From: Breviolum minutum Mf 1.05b.01
Taxonomy: Eukaryota; Sar; Dinophyceae; Suessiales; Symbiodiniaceae
Length of the DNA stretch: 64,000 nucleotides
NCBI GenBank assembly: GCA_000507305.1
Contig: DF239930.1
Location: forward strand, 26,653-90,652
Direction of reading: 5' to 3'
Below, in pieces: positions 1 to 48,591 of this stretch; position 1 is the first letter of the stretch; each line of letters opens with the position of its first letter. The position numbers and the translations under genes are program-made. A model generated the notes under the pieces. The model searched no databases, was not told the origin of the DNA, and saw nothing but the letters and a program-made list of their open reading frames with translations.

Positions 1-60
1 TCTAATATAAAAATATATATATTATATATATCATATCATATATCATATCATATATCATGT
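1..60. repeat. AT-rich simple repeat (TATCATATCA)n
   Basis: Alternating tatatcatatcat units at the window edge. Confidence 0.8.
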
Positions 61-220
61 TTATGTAATTTTATGTATGTATAACTGGGTAAGCCTAATC
101 GCCTATATACAGCAAATGCTCATCTTGCCACCTACAGTCCGGCAAACTCACATAACATAGCCATGGAACAAGGACCATGAATTAAGATGCTGTATATTTC
201 TTAATTGAAACATGGCCGGA

Positions 221-325
221 TACACCCCCGAAGATTAACATAGAACTTGAAAGTGATGGTTTGGAAGAAGATTTTCCTTTTCCAGGGGTATATTCTCAGG
301 TTCCATGTTAATCTTCCAGGGTGTA
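221..325. repeat. M9 MITE
   Basis: Inverted ends tacacccccgaagattaaca and gttaatcttccagggtgta; TA at both tips suggests a Tc1/mariner-like TA target. Confidence 0.75.
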
Positions 326-475
326 TTCCACCAAACGTCTTGGGAATTACCAGACATTACCCTAGTCATCCAAAATCATCCAAAAAATCCCCGGTGAGGA
401 TCGATCTTTGTGGAAGTTTTGGAACGCCTCAGGAGATGTGATTTCGGGGGAAAGTTCATTTCAAAGGAGTTTCGT

Positions 476-634
476 GGTTCCCTTTATGGATGGTAGGTGA
501 TATATAATCACCCAATGTTTGCAAGGACTCTTTTTGTAGTATATAAGATATATAAGTGACATTTGTCCTGCCAATTGGGTGATGATATATATATATATAT
601 ATCACCTACCGACCTACCACCTGTTGAGGGAACC
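476..634. repeat. M8 MITE
   Basis: Ends ggttccct and agggaacc with inner arms ggtaggtgatatataatcac; second copy at 54589-54713. Confidence 0.75.
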
Positions 635-982
635 ATCAGCCATTCTTCATTCACACCGATCCTCCGCCAAGGTATGACTGGTAGGGTCAGTTGTCATCCA
701 AGTCGATGGATGCCGTGCGACCCGTAAATCCCCACGTGTTTCTCCCGGTTCATATGGGAACCCCATGAAATCCTGGTTGCTTCAGGTTCCGGGATCAGTT
801 AATAATCCCTAAAAAAACTGCCATGGGTTTTCCACAACCGCATCCTTCATTTGGCTTGGGTTTTTTCCGGAAAAACCCACAAAAAAGGGTGGGTTTAAAA
901 CTTAAAACCTCATTTTTCCATGGGTTCTAAGGATGGGTCCCGTATTTCATCCCCTTTTTTTGACCCAACGTAACCAGGGGGT
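635..982. other. No gene seen; repeat remnants
   Basis: Contains ccatgaaatcctggttgctt (also near 40,530) and cctcatttttccatggg, related in reverse to 62,366-62,395. Past the putative tubulin stop; no polyadenylation signal recognised. Confidence 0.5.
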
Positions 983-37436
<36,454 letters not shown>

Positions 37437-37479
37437 CTGCGGCCAAAAACTCGGGAGGGGGTCCATGTTCCATATGGAA

Positions 37480-37662
37480 CCATATGGAGGATAATCCCAG
37501 GACTTGTAAGTGGTTAGTAAACAGTAGCCCCCCATTTAGAAGCCATGAAGTTCGGCCATTTTGAAGGGGTCCCCCAACCCTACTCAGGGGACTTACGATC
37601 ACCATATGGACCATAGTTATTAAGCGCTTACTAAATGCACTAGGGCTCCAGGAATCTAACAA
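37480..37662. repeat. M17 element, reversed
   Basis: catttagaagccatgaagtt matches the complement of the M17 block at 8,900. Confidence 0.55.
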
Positions 37663-38156
37663 ACACAGCTATGGACTTTCATCGACTCAAATGCCGTTCC
37701 AGTTGCTTCCTACTGGAGGGTATGTAGTATATGACAAATGAGTTTCCAATTCACTTGTCTTTGGGTAAATCACAAGTTCCCAAATAAAGCAGTGGATAGC
37801 CCTCAGATAGCCGGCGTCCTGGCTACTGGATTGATATACTTGCTTCCTGTTTGAAAAAAAGTATACCCCTCCTATGGAAACACCAGACCCTCCTTGTGAC
37901 ACCCCTAAAGCCTCACAACAGGTGTCAACTTGACACCCATGACATCCCAAGGATTCTTAGGGTGGCTTGATTTTTCTACTCCCTCTCTTCTCAAAAATGT
38001 ATAGTTTCAATATACCTTGCATCGAATGGATTTTAAAGGATCCAAATCGTGTTTGGGTTTTCTTACTGTGAGGAGATCATGACATTTCTAAATACAAAAA
38101 TCATTATTCTGTTCTCCCATTTCCTCAAAATCATCTATAATGGTTACTCAGTGGAA

Positions 38157-38238
38157 TGAGTTGGTGGTTTGGAATTCTAGGTGTAATAACAATCCCTTTC
38201 ATAAGAGGATCCCAAGAATCCAAACCACTAACCACTAA
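38157..38238. repeat. M22 MITE
   Basis: gagttggtggtttggaattc ... gaatccaaaccactaaccac; sister of 55886-56005. Confidence 0.65.
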
Positions 38239-38401
38239 AAGTCGTCCCTCCCCCAAAAAAAATCAACTCCTGCTTGACCAATGCAAAGTGTGATGCACTC
38301 TCCATTCGAAGGCATCGGAGTTTTGTTCTTTTTCTCACACCGGAACCGGAGTCAGTACCGGGCCCGGTGTTCAGCACATGTAACTACTCGAGCCAAGGTT
38401 G

Positions 38402-38566
38402 AACCCAAGAATCATCGTTCATCGGTGGGGGTTTTGCTCCAGTTCCTCTCTACCCTAAGTATCACTGATCCTCTCAAAAGCTGGCGTTTTTTTTGGAGGA
38501 CCAAAACATCCCTCTGCGTTCAAGTCACCCCTTCCATTTTGGAAGGTTGTTGGCGATTCTTAGGGT
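38402..38566. repeat. MITE-like, CCCAAGAATCA ends
   Basis: acccaagaatcatcg ... ggcgattcttagggt. Confidence 0.45.
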
Positions 38567-39237
38567 AAGTCCTGAACCCGAATTAAGAGGATTTTGGAGG
38601 GAGATTCTCTTACTTTAACCGGTGACCAACCAGCAGTTTGGTCGCTGTAATTTACCCAAAGTTGCTGCTTGCTGGTTCTTTGCACACAGGTTTTACTTTT
38701 GAATCCCTAGAAATGGTTAAAAAAAAACGACATCGTATTCAAGTAGCTCCTAACTGACTGCTAACTTGGTGTGAACAAACCTCAACAAACACTCGCCGAG
38801 CTCCTTGAAGATGTTGATTTTAACATGATTTAACAATCTTTCAAGTTTGAGATGTTGAGATCAAATTTGGAATCACTGAATCTGGAGACGTTTCCGGTTT
38901 TTCGAAACACTTCACAAATCCATCCATCCAAGTCTTTCTTTCAATTCTCCTTAAACAAAAAAATGAGACCCATCATAAAAGTTAACCATATTTTGCTTGA
39001 TGTGACCTCAGTGGTAGGGAATCTACATCATATATCTATATGTTTTAGATCCCAAACCCACCCCCCAAAACGGCATTCCTTAACTTTTAAAACTGCGCTT
39101 CGAGTCGATCACTGCGAGCCCACAACGTGCGGACGTCGTGAAACGTCGGACACATCGATTGAGGTTGAAGGGTTTTTCGCGCAGGTTGACGGGTTTCTTT
39201 GCTGCCATGAATGAAAACCAGCTGTGAAGAAATAGAT
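38567..39237. other. No gene seen; one codon-like patch
   Basis: Minus strand 39075-39208 has an ATG frame starting MAAKKPVNLREKPF with mixed codon use, ending TAA; not recognisable, and not the missing tubulin start (no GQAG). Confidence 0.4.
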
Positions 39238-39334
39238 CCCCATAGGATCCATGGGGTTGGTATATCTACCTACATTTATCATAAAAATCAACTATAAATG
39301 TAGGCAGATATAGGAGTCCCATGGATGGTATGGG
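39238..39334. repeat. M1 MITE
   Basis: cccataggatccatggggtt ... gtcccatggatggtatggg. Confidence 0.75.
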
Positions 39335-39493
39335 ATGGGAGGGTCGACTGGAATCTCTTGGAGAAGCACCAATTTTTTTCAGCGCTCACTTGCTGTTGTA
39401 GTTTCTAAGGGAAGGTATATCTTTTCCAAATATCCCCCCGAAACTCGGTGAAATCAGAACCAAATCTTTGGGAAAATTGCTAAACATTCTATC

Positions 39494-39692
39494 GCATGGG
39501 ATCCATACAATTTGGTATATTTTACCTACATGAATGGCTGTTTTTTATGCTCAATGAGGTAAATATACCATCTGGTTGGTGGCTTCAACCCCTTTGAAAA
39601 ATATGCTCGTCAAATTGGATCATTTCCCCAAGTAGGGATGGACATAAAAAAATCTTTGAAACCACCATCTAGCTATACACGGATCCTATGGG
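39494..39692. repeat. M1 MITE interrupted by M3
   Basis: Left arm gcatgggatccatac with taaatataccat, right arm ctatacacggatcctatggg; M3 at 39571-39672. Confidence 0.75.
39571..39672. repeat. M3 MITE nested in M1
   Basis: tggttggtggcttcaaccc ... tttgaaaccaccatctag. Confidence 0.8.
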
Positions 39693-40161
39693 TTTACGGT
39701 GTTGTATACCTGCAGTTGTGCTCAAGTTGCAACTTTCTTTGATCACTTCCGCCAGGTGTTGCGCTTGGGAGTTTTGTCTCCCTCTGGATGGGTTGGGTTC
39801 CTCAAACTAAGATGTGGTGCCGCCAATATTGGAGGAAAACACATGTGAATTTATATAGAAGTATCTAAATCTATGTGAAGGATACACCCTCATGGATCTC
39901 ATCTTGTTGAAATACCAATTTATATAATAACCCCTGATATAGTACGTAAACTATATGTAAACTCCTCTAATTTCAATGTTGTTTTTGGGGTGGGGACTTG
40001 TCATGAAATATGATATCCTGTATCATACTTTTCCGAAATGGCAATGACATGTTCTGCTGTTCTTCTGCAGAAAAATGTATACCTTCCCAACTGGGCCATC
40101 GACTGCCAACTACATCTGTGGGGATGACCATACAAACATCGTGACATCATGCTTGGAAAAT

Positions 40162-40319
40162 GGCCAGTCTACCGTCTACCTACGCCCCCGCCCAACGTAA
40201 CACGCCCCCCTGGGAAATAAGACCTTAATGGCTTAACCATTGGTTTCCCTTAATTTGGGCCTTATAAAACCCTTATGTTCTGAGGGGGGTACGTTAGGGC
40301 GGGTAGGTTGACTAGCCAT
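40162..40319. repeat. M23 MITE
   Basis: ggccagtctaccgtctacct / gggtaggttgactagcc with cgcccaacgta / tacgttagggcg inner arms. Confidence 0.6.
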
Positions 40320-40370
40320 AAACGTCTTGTTTCTGAGTTTATACGACCAAACAAGGTGGCTGCAGCTATA

Positions 40371-40512
40371 CCAGGTGGTACGCCCCAGTCATGAATGGGA
40401 TGAAAGCGCTTCTATAAACGTAGGGTGATATTTCACCCCATGTTATCCGTTTTTTGTTGGCCATTTATAGGGGTTATAAGCCCATTTATAACTGGTAAGG
40501 GCCCACCTTTGC
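40371..40512. repeat. M7 MITE
   Basis: ccaggtggtacgcccca ... ggtaagggcccacctt. Confidence 0.65.
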
Positions 40513-40716
40513 AGTGACATGAACCATGAAATCCTGATTGGTTCAGGTTTCGGGATCCTGAAAATTTCATAGCGCCAATGAAATAATCCCCATATAACTG
40601 GCTAGTATATCATAGATCCCAAATGATTCTGGATTTGATTGGAAGGCCTTATTTTGGAGGGGTTGACCTTAAAAATACAGGTCATTGGGGCTCTAGGATC
40701 ATAAATATATATATAT

Positions 40717-40838
40717 ACCCTGGGATTCCAACCACCATTAAAACAATGGGTGTTAATATAACCACCATTGCTTACCTAAGGGTTTTAGTCATCGAAATTG
40801 GGTCAACCATTATTTTAATGGTGGTGGAAGCCCAGGGT
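40717..40838. repeat. M19 MITE
   Basis: accctgggattccaaccacc and ggtggtggaagcccagggt; about 27-bp arms. Copia lies 11 bases away. Confidence 0.85.
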
Positions 40839-40850
40839 ATTTAAATATAA

Positions 40851-40994
40851 ATCACGAAGCTGCATCCTCCCCCGGAGGATCTCACGGGCACAATCCTTTT
40901 CACCAAAGCCGAAATGTTCCCTGCGATCCATGCAGGCAATGACCGGTATCACCGGAGGAAACTGACATGCTAGATGGCGATTGTGGCTTCAACA
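40851..40994 (-). repeat. Copia 3' LTR (144 bp)
   Basis: Same sequence as the 5' LTR with one extra A (ggcgattg against ggcgttg on the plus strand). Confidence 0.92.
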
Positions 40995-41100
40995 CTGGTT
41001 ATATTCTATAAAAAGAAAAGAGAGATGCTTTCCAAGCAAACTCAACCTCCAGTGAAATTGAAGTAAGACCAACAGGGTCCAGCCATCCATCTCGAACTGC

Positions 41101-41649
41101 TCATTTCTTGACACGACGTGGAATCGATGACCCAGGGTAGGTCACTCCAGTGGCGCCAGCATCAATGGTCTTCATGTAGCTGGAGAGGTAATCAGCAAGG
41201 TCAATGAAAAGTGGACCAGACTTCTCAGACTTGTGATCAATCACCCATTGGCAGTAGGAGGCCACACGACGTTCAGGATTGGATGCCAACTCGAAGAATG
41301 ACCGCTGCTTGTCGGCATACTTTCCAAACTCCAGCAACGTGGTGCCCCAGTCTTCCAGAGATGCTATTCCTGGAGGCAACGTGCCACGGAAAGGATCTCC
41401 ACTTCCGGGAGATAACTTCTTGGACTCAGCTTTGGCCTTGGCAACAGGCACAGGGAGTTGACCATCAGAAGGAGCAGCACCATCCTCTGTGGAACGGCGC
41501 TTGGATGCATCCGTCATGGCGCCAAGCACTGGCGGATCTACCAGTTCAAAGCCAGAGTCTCCCATAGCATACTGCTCCAAGACACCACTGCGCTGAGCCT
41601 TGCTCAAGAGCAGACGAAGATTCTCAGCATCCTCCGTAGTCCACGACAT
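41101..41649 (-). CDS. Extra copia ORF, 182 aa, between pol and 3' LTR
   Basis: Begins MSWTTEDAENLRLLLSKAQR and ends IPRRVKK. Middle part is low complexity (Ala, Lys, Pro, Ser); the second half is compact: LPPGIASLEDWGTTLLEFGK, then a pattern S-F-F-E-L-A...Y-C-Q-W-V. That pattern loosely recalls a small GKY..F.E....Y..W domain found near some exonucleases; I do not assign a function. Own ATG 245 bases after the pol stop, same strand, intact frame. Not an envelope protein: no signal peptide or membrane segment. Confidence 0.75.
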   Translation of the reverse strand: MSWTTEDAENLRLLLSKAQRSGVLEQYAMGDSGFELVDPPVLGAMTDASKRRSTEDGAAPSDGQLPVPVAKAKAESKKLSPGSGDPFRGTLPPGIASLEDWGTTLLEFGKYADKQRSFFELASNPERRVASYCQWVIDHKSEKSGPLFIDLADYLSSYMKTIDAGATGVTYPGSSIPRRVKK

Positions 41650-41894
41650 GTTGAGGTTTCACAACAAAGACTACGATACCACAAAAATCTGGATCGGCAA
41701 TGCGGGCTCGAGATCACTAAGACAAGATCATATGACAACTTAATTTTTTCTTGCAAGGATGAGACAAACGAATGACGAAACGTGACTATCCAATAGTACA
41801 CCAACCCTTTTATCATTCAAGCTCAAAGGTCACAGGAAAACATATCTTTTATATGGCCTGTGAAAAACCCATCACTAACTATTTCAAACTTGGT
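41650..41894 (-). other. Spacer between pol and the extra ORF
   Basis: 245 bases of AT-rich DNA inside the copia element; no ORF or clear signal. Confidence 0.6.
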
Positions 41895-44800
41895 TCAACA
41901 ACTACCCCTTGTTGAGTGCTCTGGCGATTGTGCAAACGTCTCTCTCTCTGCAGCTTGATTTTGAAGTACGGTTTCTTCAGGAGAGATTTGATACTGTGAA
42001 GAACGAATGCAAGACCTCAAGAGATCAATCGGGTCTCCGGCATCTTTTGTTAAGCTGTCGGCCAACATGCGGTCAGTGGGAACCCAACGAATCTGAGCAG
42101 CCATGGACTTCAAGCTATCTCTGATGATGACTATATCAATGCTAGTTCGACGATCTTCAACAGATGTGGGACTGGAAGGAGAAATCAAATGATCATACAA
42201 TGACTTACAATCAGTTACCACAATTGGGGGTCTTTTGGACAACACTTGTTGATACGAACGAACATCAAAAGGACCATCCAGAGTCTCAGCTAGAAGCAAG
42301 CTCAACCATTCCACTGTTCCAGTGGCAGTTGACATGGCTTGGGATTCGGCGCCTAAGGTGGACGATACAGCACGTGGAAGTTTATAGCTTTTCCAAGTCA
42401 CAGGATTCCAAGCACACAGCTTACCATCATTCAGTTGCTTCTGGGTAAAAGCAATTATGAAACCAGCTTGAGTATGAGTGCCAACATTTGCGAAAGCTGC
42501 ATCGGAGTGACACACCAAAGACAATTCTGACAAAGGAATGGGCTTAAAGGTGATGTCAAGATCAGAATGTTGTTTGGCTCTTCGAACAACATTACTAGCC
42601 TGTTTCAAATGTCTAACGCAAGGCTTAGGAAAGGCCTGTTGACTCAGACTGGTCTGTGCTGCTAAATCAGGACGTGACTGGGTAGAAAGCCAGTTCAGTC
42701 CACCATTTATCGCCCTAAGAACCTTGATCTGATGCGGCTCTAAGGGAGTCTCAGGATTGCTACCTCGGCATAGGTCCGCTGGTCTAAGCTTGTCAGCGAA
42801 AGCTTGCATGGACATGTGGATAGTGCCATCGGGATCTTGTTTATAAAAGGCACCACAAAACTCTCCGGACTTAACTCGCCATTTCCTGAAAGGAAATCTT
42901 TGCTTCAGTTGCTCAATGGAAAGATCAAACTTTTCACCGGCACCACCCACTGCACAATCATCGACGTGCACACCTAGCACACCACAGAGAGCATTGGAAC
43001 TATCTCTCAGGGTGTAAAGACACGGATCAAAACAGCTAGGAGTCCATCCAAGTTTTTGAATCTCAGTGTCAAAAGTGCGGAACCACGAAGATGGAGCATC
43101 ATTTTGGCCGTACAAATTGCCTAAGATCTCAATGACAGCATCAGAAGGAACACCAGGTATACCTCCTGGGGGTTGATGTGCATACAAAGGACGAAAACGT
43201 TCTTCCAGAGGATCAGCTTCTAGAAAAGCACCTTTTATGTCACCCAATTGAAGAGACCACTGTTGGGAAGAGAGAACTTGCATGATCAACATTCTACCAA
43301 GTTGACTCAACGTGGGGGACTTCAGTTTTCCTTCAAGGGCTTTAATATCTAGATCTGGATCCAAATGTCCTGCAAACACCATCGACCCCTTTACATCAAA
43401 GGAAGACAAATCGTTGTTATCAATCTCGACACCCTCATCAATGGGTTTTCTAGTAATCACGAAGCGACTTCCAATGAAACGATGCTGAAAATCATTCTTG
43501 ATCTTTTGGGCAGCCTTGCCATAATGAAGTTTCAACACATTTCCTTTGGACATCAGGGTGGTCCATTCAGTGCGTTTACCTTTGTCAATCTTGGACTGAA
43601 GTTCAGGTGGATTATTACTGTGATGCAATTCCTTGGACATCTTTTTGGCCAAATAATCTGCGATCAGAACTTCAATGGACAATTCAGCCGTGCTCCAGCT
43701 CTCAACTCCATCGAGGCTTGCCACAGAGAGAACTTCTTCAGTTCGAGGTCTAACTGCTGGAGGTTCAGACACGGATGAAGGATCTTCTATTGAGTCCGAC
43801 GTATCTGCTTCCAAGGTCCGTTTGGTACCGGCAGAAAGATTATCAATCAAACGTGGCACAACTTCTCTCATGATGTCAACAAAATCTTCAGGTTGCATAG
43901 GTGCAGGACGATACAAGGCCAACTTGCCATCTTTTCCATGTATTCTTCTCCTAACCGGTCCATAGCTGGATTGGGATTCTTGGTTATCTCTAGAAGTCTC
44001 ACCAGAATCCATGGGAACTTCGGTTGCGGCCTGATCGCTACCAGATGGTGCACCAGAGGTTTCTTTGTCCTTTTCCTGTTCACTATTATCAGTGGTATTG
44101 ANGTTGAAAGGTGGAGGAACATCATCAGAAATGGGTACACTAATTGGCTTTGCAACAGGTCTCGGGGTGTCACCAGTAGGAGTCACACCAGACGACTGGT
44201 GGGCGACACTAGGAATCTCAGGAGGTTCATTTGGATACGACTGATGAACCAAATCAATGTATTGCTGACTCTTAAAAGCACCACCCTCGATCATGTCTTT
44301 GATGCCAAGAAGTTCAACTTGTGGGGTGTTAATTAATGTTCTCTCCTCTGATGTTGCAAACCTTACTTGCTCTGGGGCACATCTCAGAATGCTTTTCCTA
44401 TGAGCGAGAACAAGATTACGACCCACATACCCGATGACTATTGCGGTTCCATACCAACGACCTTCTTGGTGTAAAACTCCTTGCTGCCATTTCTGATTAC
44501 GCCAATAGGCAACAAGATCTCCAGGCTTAAAGGACTGAGAAACTCTTGGTCGAGCAGCCAATGCCGCACGAAGGGCTTTGTCATCTTGGAGTTCTAACAC
44601 CGCCCGTCGAGCACTGGTACGAGTTGCTTGGCTTCTAGCAGCAGCTTCACAAGTCAGAGAAGCTGTTGCTGGGACAACGTGAATTGGTTCGGACATCAGG
44701 TCTGATGGCACCATGGGGTTACGTCCAAACACAAATTGATGAGGAGTAAAGCCATAGGTCTGAATCATGGTGTTCTTTACATGGGCATGTGACACACATT

Positions 44801-47800
44801 CCAACCAACTATCTTTATTTGTAGGGTTATGTTCATCAATGATTTTGGAGAGGACTCTCTCAAACCAACCCCCTTGATTTTCCACCTTACCCAACTGCCA
44901 ATGGGCTTCGGCCGCAATTACTCTAACGATGGTGCCTTGAGCTTCGGCTGGTCCTACCATCGGTTCCCCCAAATTGGTTTGTGCTGGGTCAAGAACAATT
45001 TCTTCAGGAATCCCGGCCCAAGCTATCCAATGTTGTTCTAAAAGGTCACGAAGGAGCTTGGAGGTTTCAGTTTCAAAGAAGGGAATCATTCGTTGAAAAC
45101 TGCTGGCGTGATCAACCACGTTCAAAGCTTTAACTTTCTGATTTGGCTTCCATCCTTTGAGGTGCTTCACATCAAGTCCTATTTGTCGATTAAATTCCAA
45201 CACACGATTGACTTGTGATGGAAAGGGAGTCTGAGGTTTGGCATGGCTCTTACAAAAATCACACTCGAGATGTCTGGCCAACTCTAAAGCTTCATCAGAG
45301 GCTTGTCCATGTTTCAACACTCGAACTAAATCAGCATTTGACGGATGACCAAGATTCTTATGAAGCTTCTCAATGATTGCCAGAAGCTCTCCTTTGGATT
45401 TATGAGCCACAGCACATACCTCTTGCCAGTTACTTACGGGAACAGAGTCATCCTCAATCAGCAGTACTTCGCGATGCTTGAAAGTGGGCAAGGTGTCCAA
45501 AACACTGAGCACAAACTTTCGGGTGTACTTACCGGCAAAGGTGCTGATCTGTCCTACACTAGGATGACTACCTGCAATCGAATCATGACATTGATGGTGG
45601 GGATCACTAGCACCAGGACACTGCTTCCCTAAGACCTTCATTTTACGAATGAGGTTTGGGCTATCAGGAATCTTCAGGCCGTATTGACACATGTGGCACT
45701 TCACTAAATGATGCTTACGACACAACTTTTGAACTTCAGGATATGACCATGCTTTAGAACCTGTGGGATGTTCGAACAAGGCCCTACCACCCAAACTAAC
45801 TTGTTGTTGGAACAATTCCATTGCAAACCGGATGAACGACCTACTTCGGGCTTTCCTACGAAGGTATTCCAACTTATCCATATAGGTGCTATTCAGATGA
45901 AACCACCCTCCCTCGTCAGTGCATGGTGGACACACGATCAAAAGCTCAGGAGGATTATTCCTAAGCTCTTCCTTCAGCTTGGCACGTTCACTAGGCTTAG
46001 TCAAGTCAGTCCCCAGTTTGAGATCAATGGATCGACCGCTATACCCGTGGGCTTCGATTTCAGGAACGAACCTAGGAGGTGAAAACACTTCAACCACCAA
46101 ATGGGGTGTACCTTGGGTTCTATCTTCTAGGAGTGCGCAACCCTTCACTTGGGACTGGATTTGACGAACCTGGTGACTACTGAAATTTCCGAAGGAATCA
46201 GACTCACTCATCGTGGCTTCATCACAGCACGGTGAATGAACATCATCAACTGCAGGGCTTGGCATTAACTGTGCAGATTCAAAAGAAAACTCAGTAGAAA
46301 TTCCATCTATGCCTTTTGGAAGACAGTGTGCATACAACTTACGAGGTTTACTTGGGTCAATCTTTTCAGAAAACAACAGTCTACGAGTAGTTGCATCAAA
46401 CACCTTACGAAAGCAAATGGACTTCCAGGGAGGACCACCAACGGTATCACAAGGAATCTTTTTACAACCCCAGTCCTCACGAGTCCACGTAGATAGCACC
46501 ACAGGACGTGGAGCAGGCTCGGACGAAGGCACATCCTCGGTCTCCGACTTGGCTTCATCTTCGGTGGACATAGATTCGGGAAGGTCCACTTTCAGCACTT
46601 CTTGGAAAGCAATCTCGGTGGTTGCAGGCTTCATCACATCGATGATATATTGCCCAGCGGCATTTGTCTTCATAGGAATGCTACGACGGTCAGAGAAAAC
46701 AGTCAGCGTACCATCTTTGAAATCCATTGTCGCTTCCATCGATTGTAAAGCCGCCCTTGAGATGAGTAGGGGGGCTTGACCAGCTACGACTGCCGCCGTG
46801 ATGATTCCAGATTTTCCGGCCAGAAAAACGGGCAGCTTGACAGAAATCTTTGATACTTCTTCTTGACCATTGCCGAACCGGAACAAGTTTGTCTCTTGTT
46901 CTGGGACCGGACTCTTGACACCTGCAGCGTTCCAGAGTCTCTGAAAACTTTGAAGTGTCTCTGAGCCGATGATTGTCTTACCACAACCACTATCCAGCAC
47001 TCCGTATCCCGGGCTTGACACCAAAAGAGTCTCATGACCAGGCAAGGCTGAGGAAAAGCCTTGGTTGCGAACTCGATCGATGAGAGACCAGATTTCCACA
47101 GAGGCAATGAAGTGAATCTCGGGCTCCTCAAGAACCTCCGCCTCGACCGGGACCTCGGAATTCACAAGGACCTCGTGCTCCTCAGACACTTGAACCACGG
47201 CTGCACCAGAAGGTGTGGCAGTCGACGATGAAGCCGATGCTGACTTCCGATCAGAAGCTGGATCACGCTTCTGACGACACTCACGGGCCCAGTGGCCAAT
47301 CTTACCACATCGATTGCACTTGGTGCGGCGTTTCAATTCCTCTATTTCCACCTTGAAGCTCCGTTTGACTTCCCGAGCTTTGTCAAAGCGTCTCGACTTT
47401 TGCAGCTTATTGAGTTCAGCACGTTTCTCCTTCCAAGATACCGCCAACACTTCAGCCACATCTGCCTCGGTGAAGACATCGTTCTCACCGGTGCCAGTCG
47501 AAGAGCTATGCTCTGCCAGGAACATCTCCAACTCAGGAATGTCAACGTCCACAGTGTCGTCCTCCATGTCAAGGTTGGACGGCAAACCATCTTCGACCAA
47601 ATGAGCATGAGCTGCTCGTCTCTTCGGAATCACCATATCCGGATAGCAGCTTCTAAGGGCAGTTGAAATTCTTTCACGTTTCAAACTTCCCAACGCTCTG
47701 GCCAACACGACAGCCTTCTGCTCAGAAGTGAGCTCCGACTTGTGAAGTAAAATCCATCCCCGAGCTTCATCAGGAAAATTGACACCAGTTTTGCGATTGA

Positions 47801-48181
47801 GCCTATCAAAAAGTTCAGAAGCCCGACCAATCCATGCCTTGAGCGTTTCGCCCTCGGAGGCCTTCAGCAAGAAAACTTCCGTAAGGAGCTCCCCAAGCTC
47901 GTCAGTCTGATCACGAAGAGGGAACCTCTGATCAAGGAGATCCCAGATGACTCGCTCGCCACCTTCCTTCTGATAATCTTCCGGTGCTAGATGTTCAATG
48001 CACTCCAGAGCCTTACCCGTCAACAGAGTGTAGATCCAAGCACCTTTTGCTGTTTTGGGGAGCTTATCCAACGTCAACAACTTGTTGGATGCCCAAGTCT
48101 TCCACCGCTTGTACTCTTGCGGTCTTCTCCGTCTCCGGAAAAGTACCGGACAGCACCGCCTGTCTCTGAGGCGCCTGCCAT
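41895..48181 (-). CDS. Copia gag-pol polyprotein (frameshifted near its start)
   Basis: The likely start is ATG at 48181 (GCCATGG; MAGASETGGAVRYFSGDGED), but after about 20 codons the frame must shift by one base near 48119 to enter the 2,061-codon frame that follows. Numbering in that long frame: gag-like helical region 1-160; CCHC knuckle C255, C258, H263, C268; aspartic protease DSG 363-365; integrase HHCC about 905-950 and DDE near 971, 1027 and 1069 (GLDVK, LDPAQTN, KVENQGGW); RT near 1614-1710 (GDIKGAFLEAD, LYGQNDAP, HVDD); RNase H 1857-2015 (HSDAAF, GAESQAM, TDCKSL, LADSLTKD). All catalytic residues are present. One N at 44102 gives one unknown residue. Confidence 0.93.
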
Positions 48182-48239
48182 GGCGTTGGAGATCAAAATT
48201 GCCGCTTCACAGAAAAGCAGCAGGAACACTGTTGCCAGT

Positions 48240-48251
48240 GCTCCGCTACCA
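48240..48251 (-). promoter_or_regulatory. Copia primer-binding site
   Basis: The minus strand directly after the 5' LTR reads TGGTAGCGGAGC. TGGTAGCG is complementary to the 3' end of eukaryotic initiator Met-tRNA (as in yeast Ty1), the usual copia primer. Confidence 0.7.
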
Positions 48252-48394
48252 ATCACGAAGCTGCATCCTCCCCCGGAGGATCTCACGGGCACAATCCTTT
48301 TCACCAAAGCCGAAATGTTCCCTGCGATCCATGCAGGCAATGACCGGTATCACCGGAGGAAACTGACATGCTAGATGGCGTTGTGGCTTCAACA
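48252..48394 (-). repeat. Copia 5' LTR (143 bp)
   Basis: On the minus strand begins TGTTGAAGCC and ends CTTCGTGAT. Identical to 40851-40994 except for one missing base. Confidence 0.92.
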
Positions 48395-48490
48395 TAAATA
48401 TATATATATATGTATCATCCCCTATAAAAACAACTAAACAAGGTCAACCGGTCACTGCTCGGTTGGATAGGGAGAAAAAAAACAACAACT

Positions 48491-48591
48491 CCCCAATGCT
48501 CCGCTTATGGAATATTTACCTACATTTACCATAAATTTAAGCCAAATGCGGGAAATATGGCAGTCCCATGAAGCATTTGGGACTTGAACCT
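48491..48591. repeat. M1 MITE
   Basis: ccccaatgctccgcttatgg ... gtcccatgaagcatttggg. Confidence 0.7.

Larger units (their letters stand above)
40850..48394 (-). mobile_element. Ty1/copia LTR retrotransposon
   Basis: 7.5-kb element: 5' LTR, primer-binding site, gag-pol, an extra ORF, 3' LTR. Domain order protease - integrase - RT - RNase H defines Ty1/copia. The LTRs differ by one inserted base, so insertion is recent. The AT-rich octamer taaatata abuts both ends (40842-40849 and 48395-48402); it may be the target duplication, though copia normally makes five bases and the flank is low complexity. No polypurine tract is evident before the 3' LTR. The left flank is an M19 MITE. Confidence 0.95.

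Noticed and set aside
41458..48374. Plus-strand ORFs across the copia element, including ones near 48000
   Set aside because: Antisense shadows of gag-pol and the LTR.
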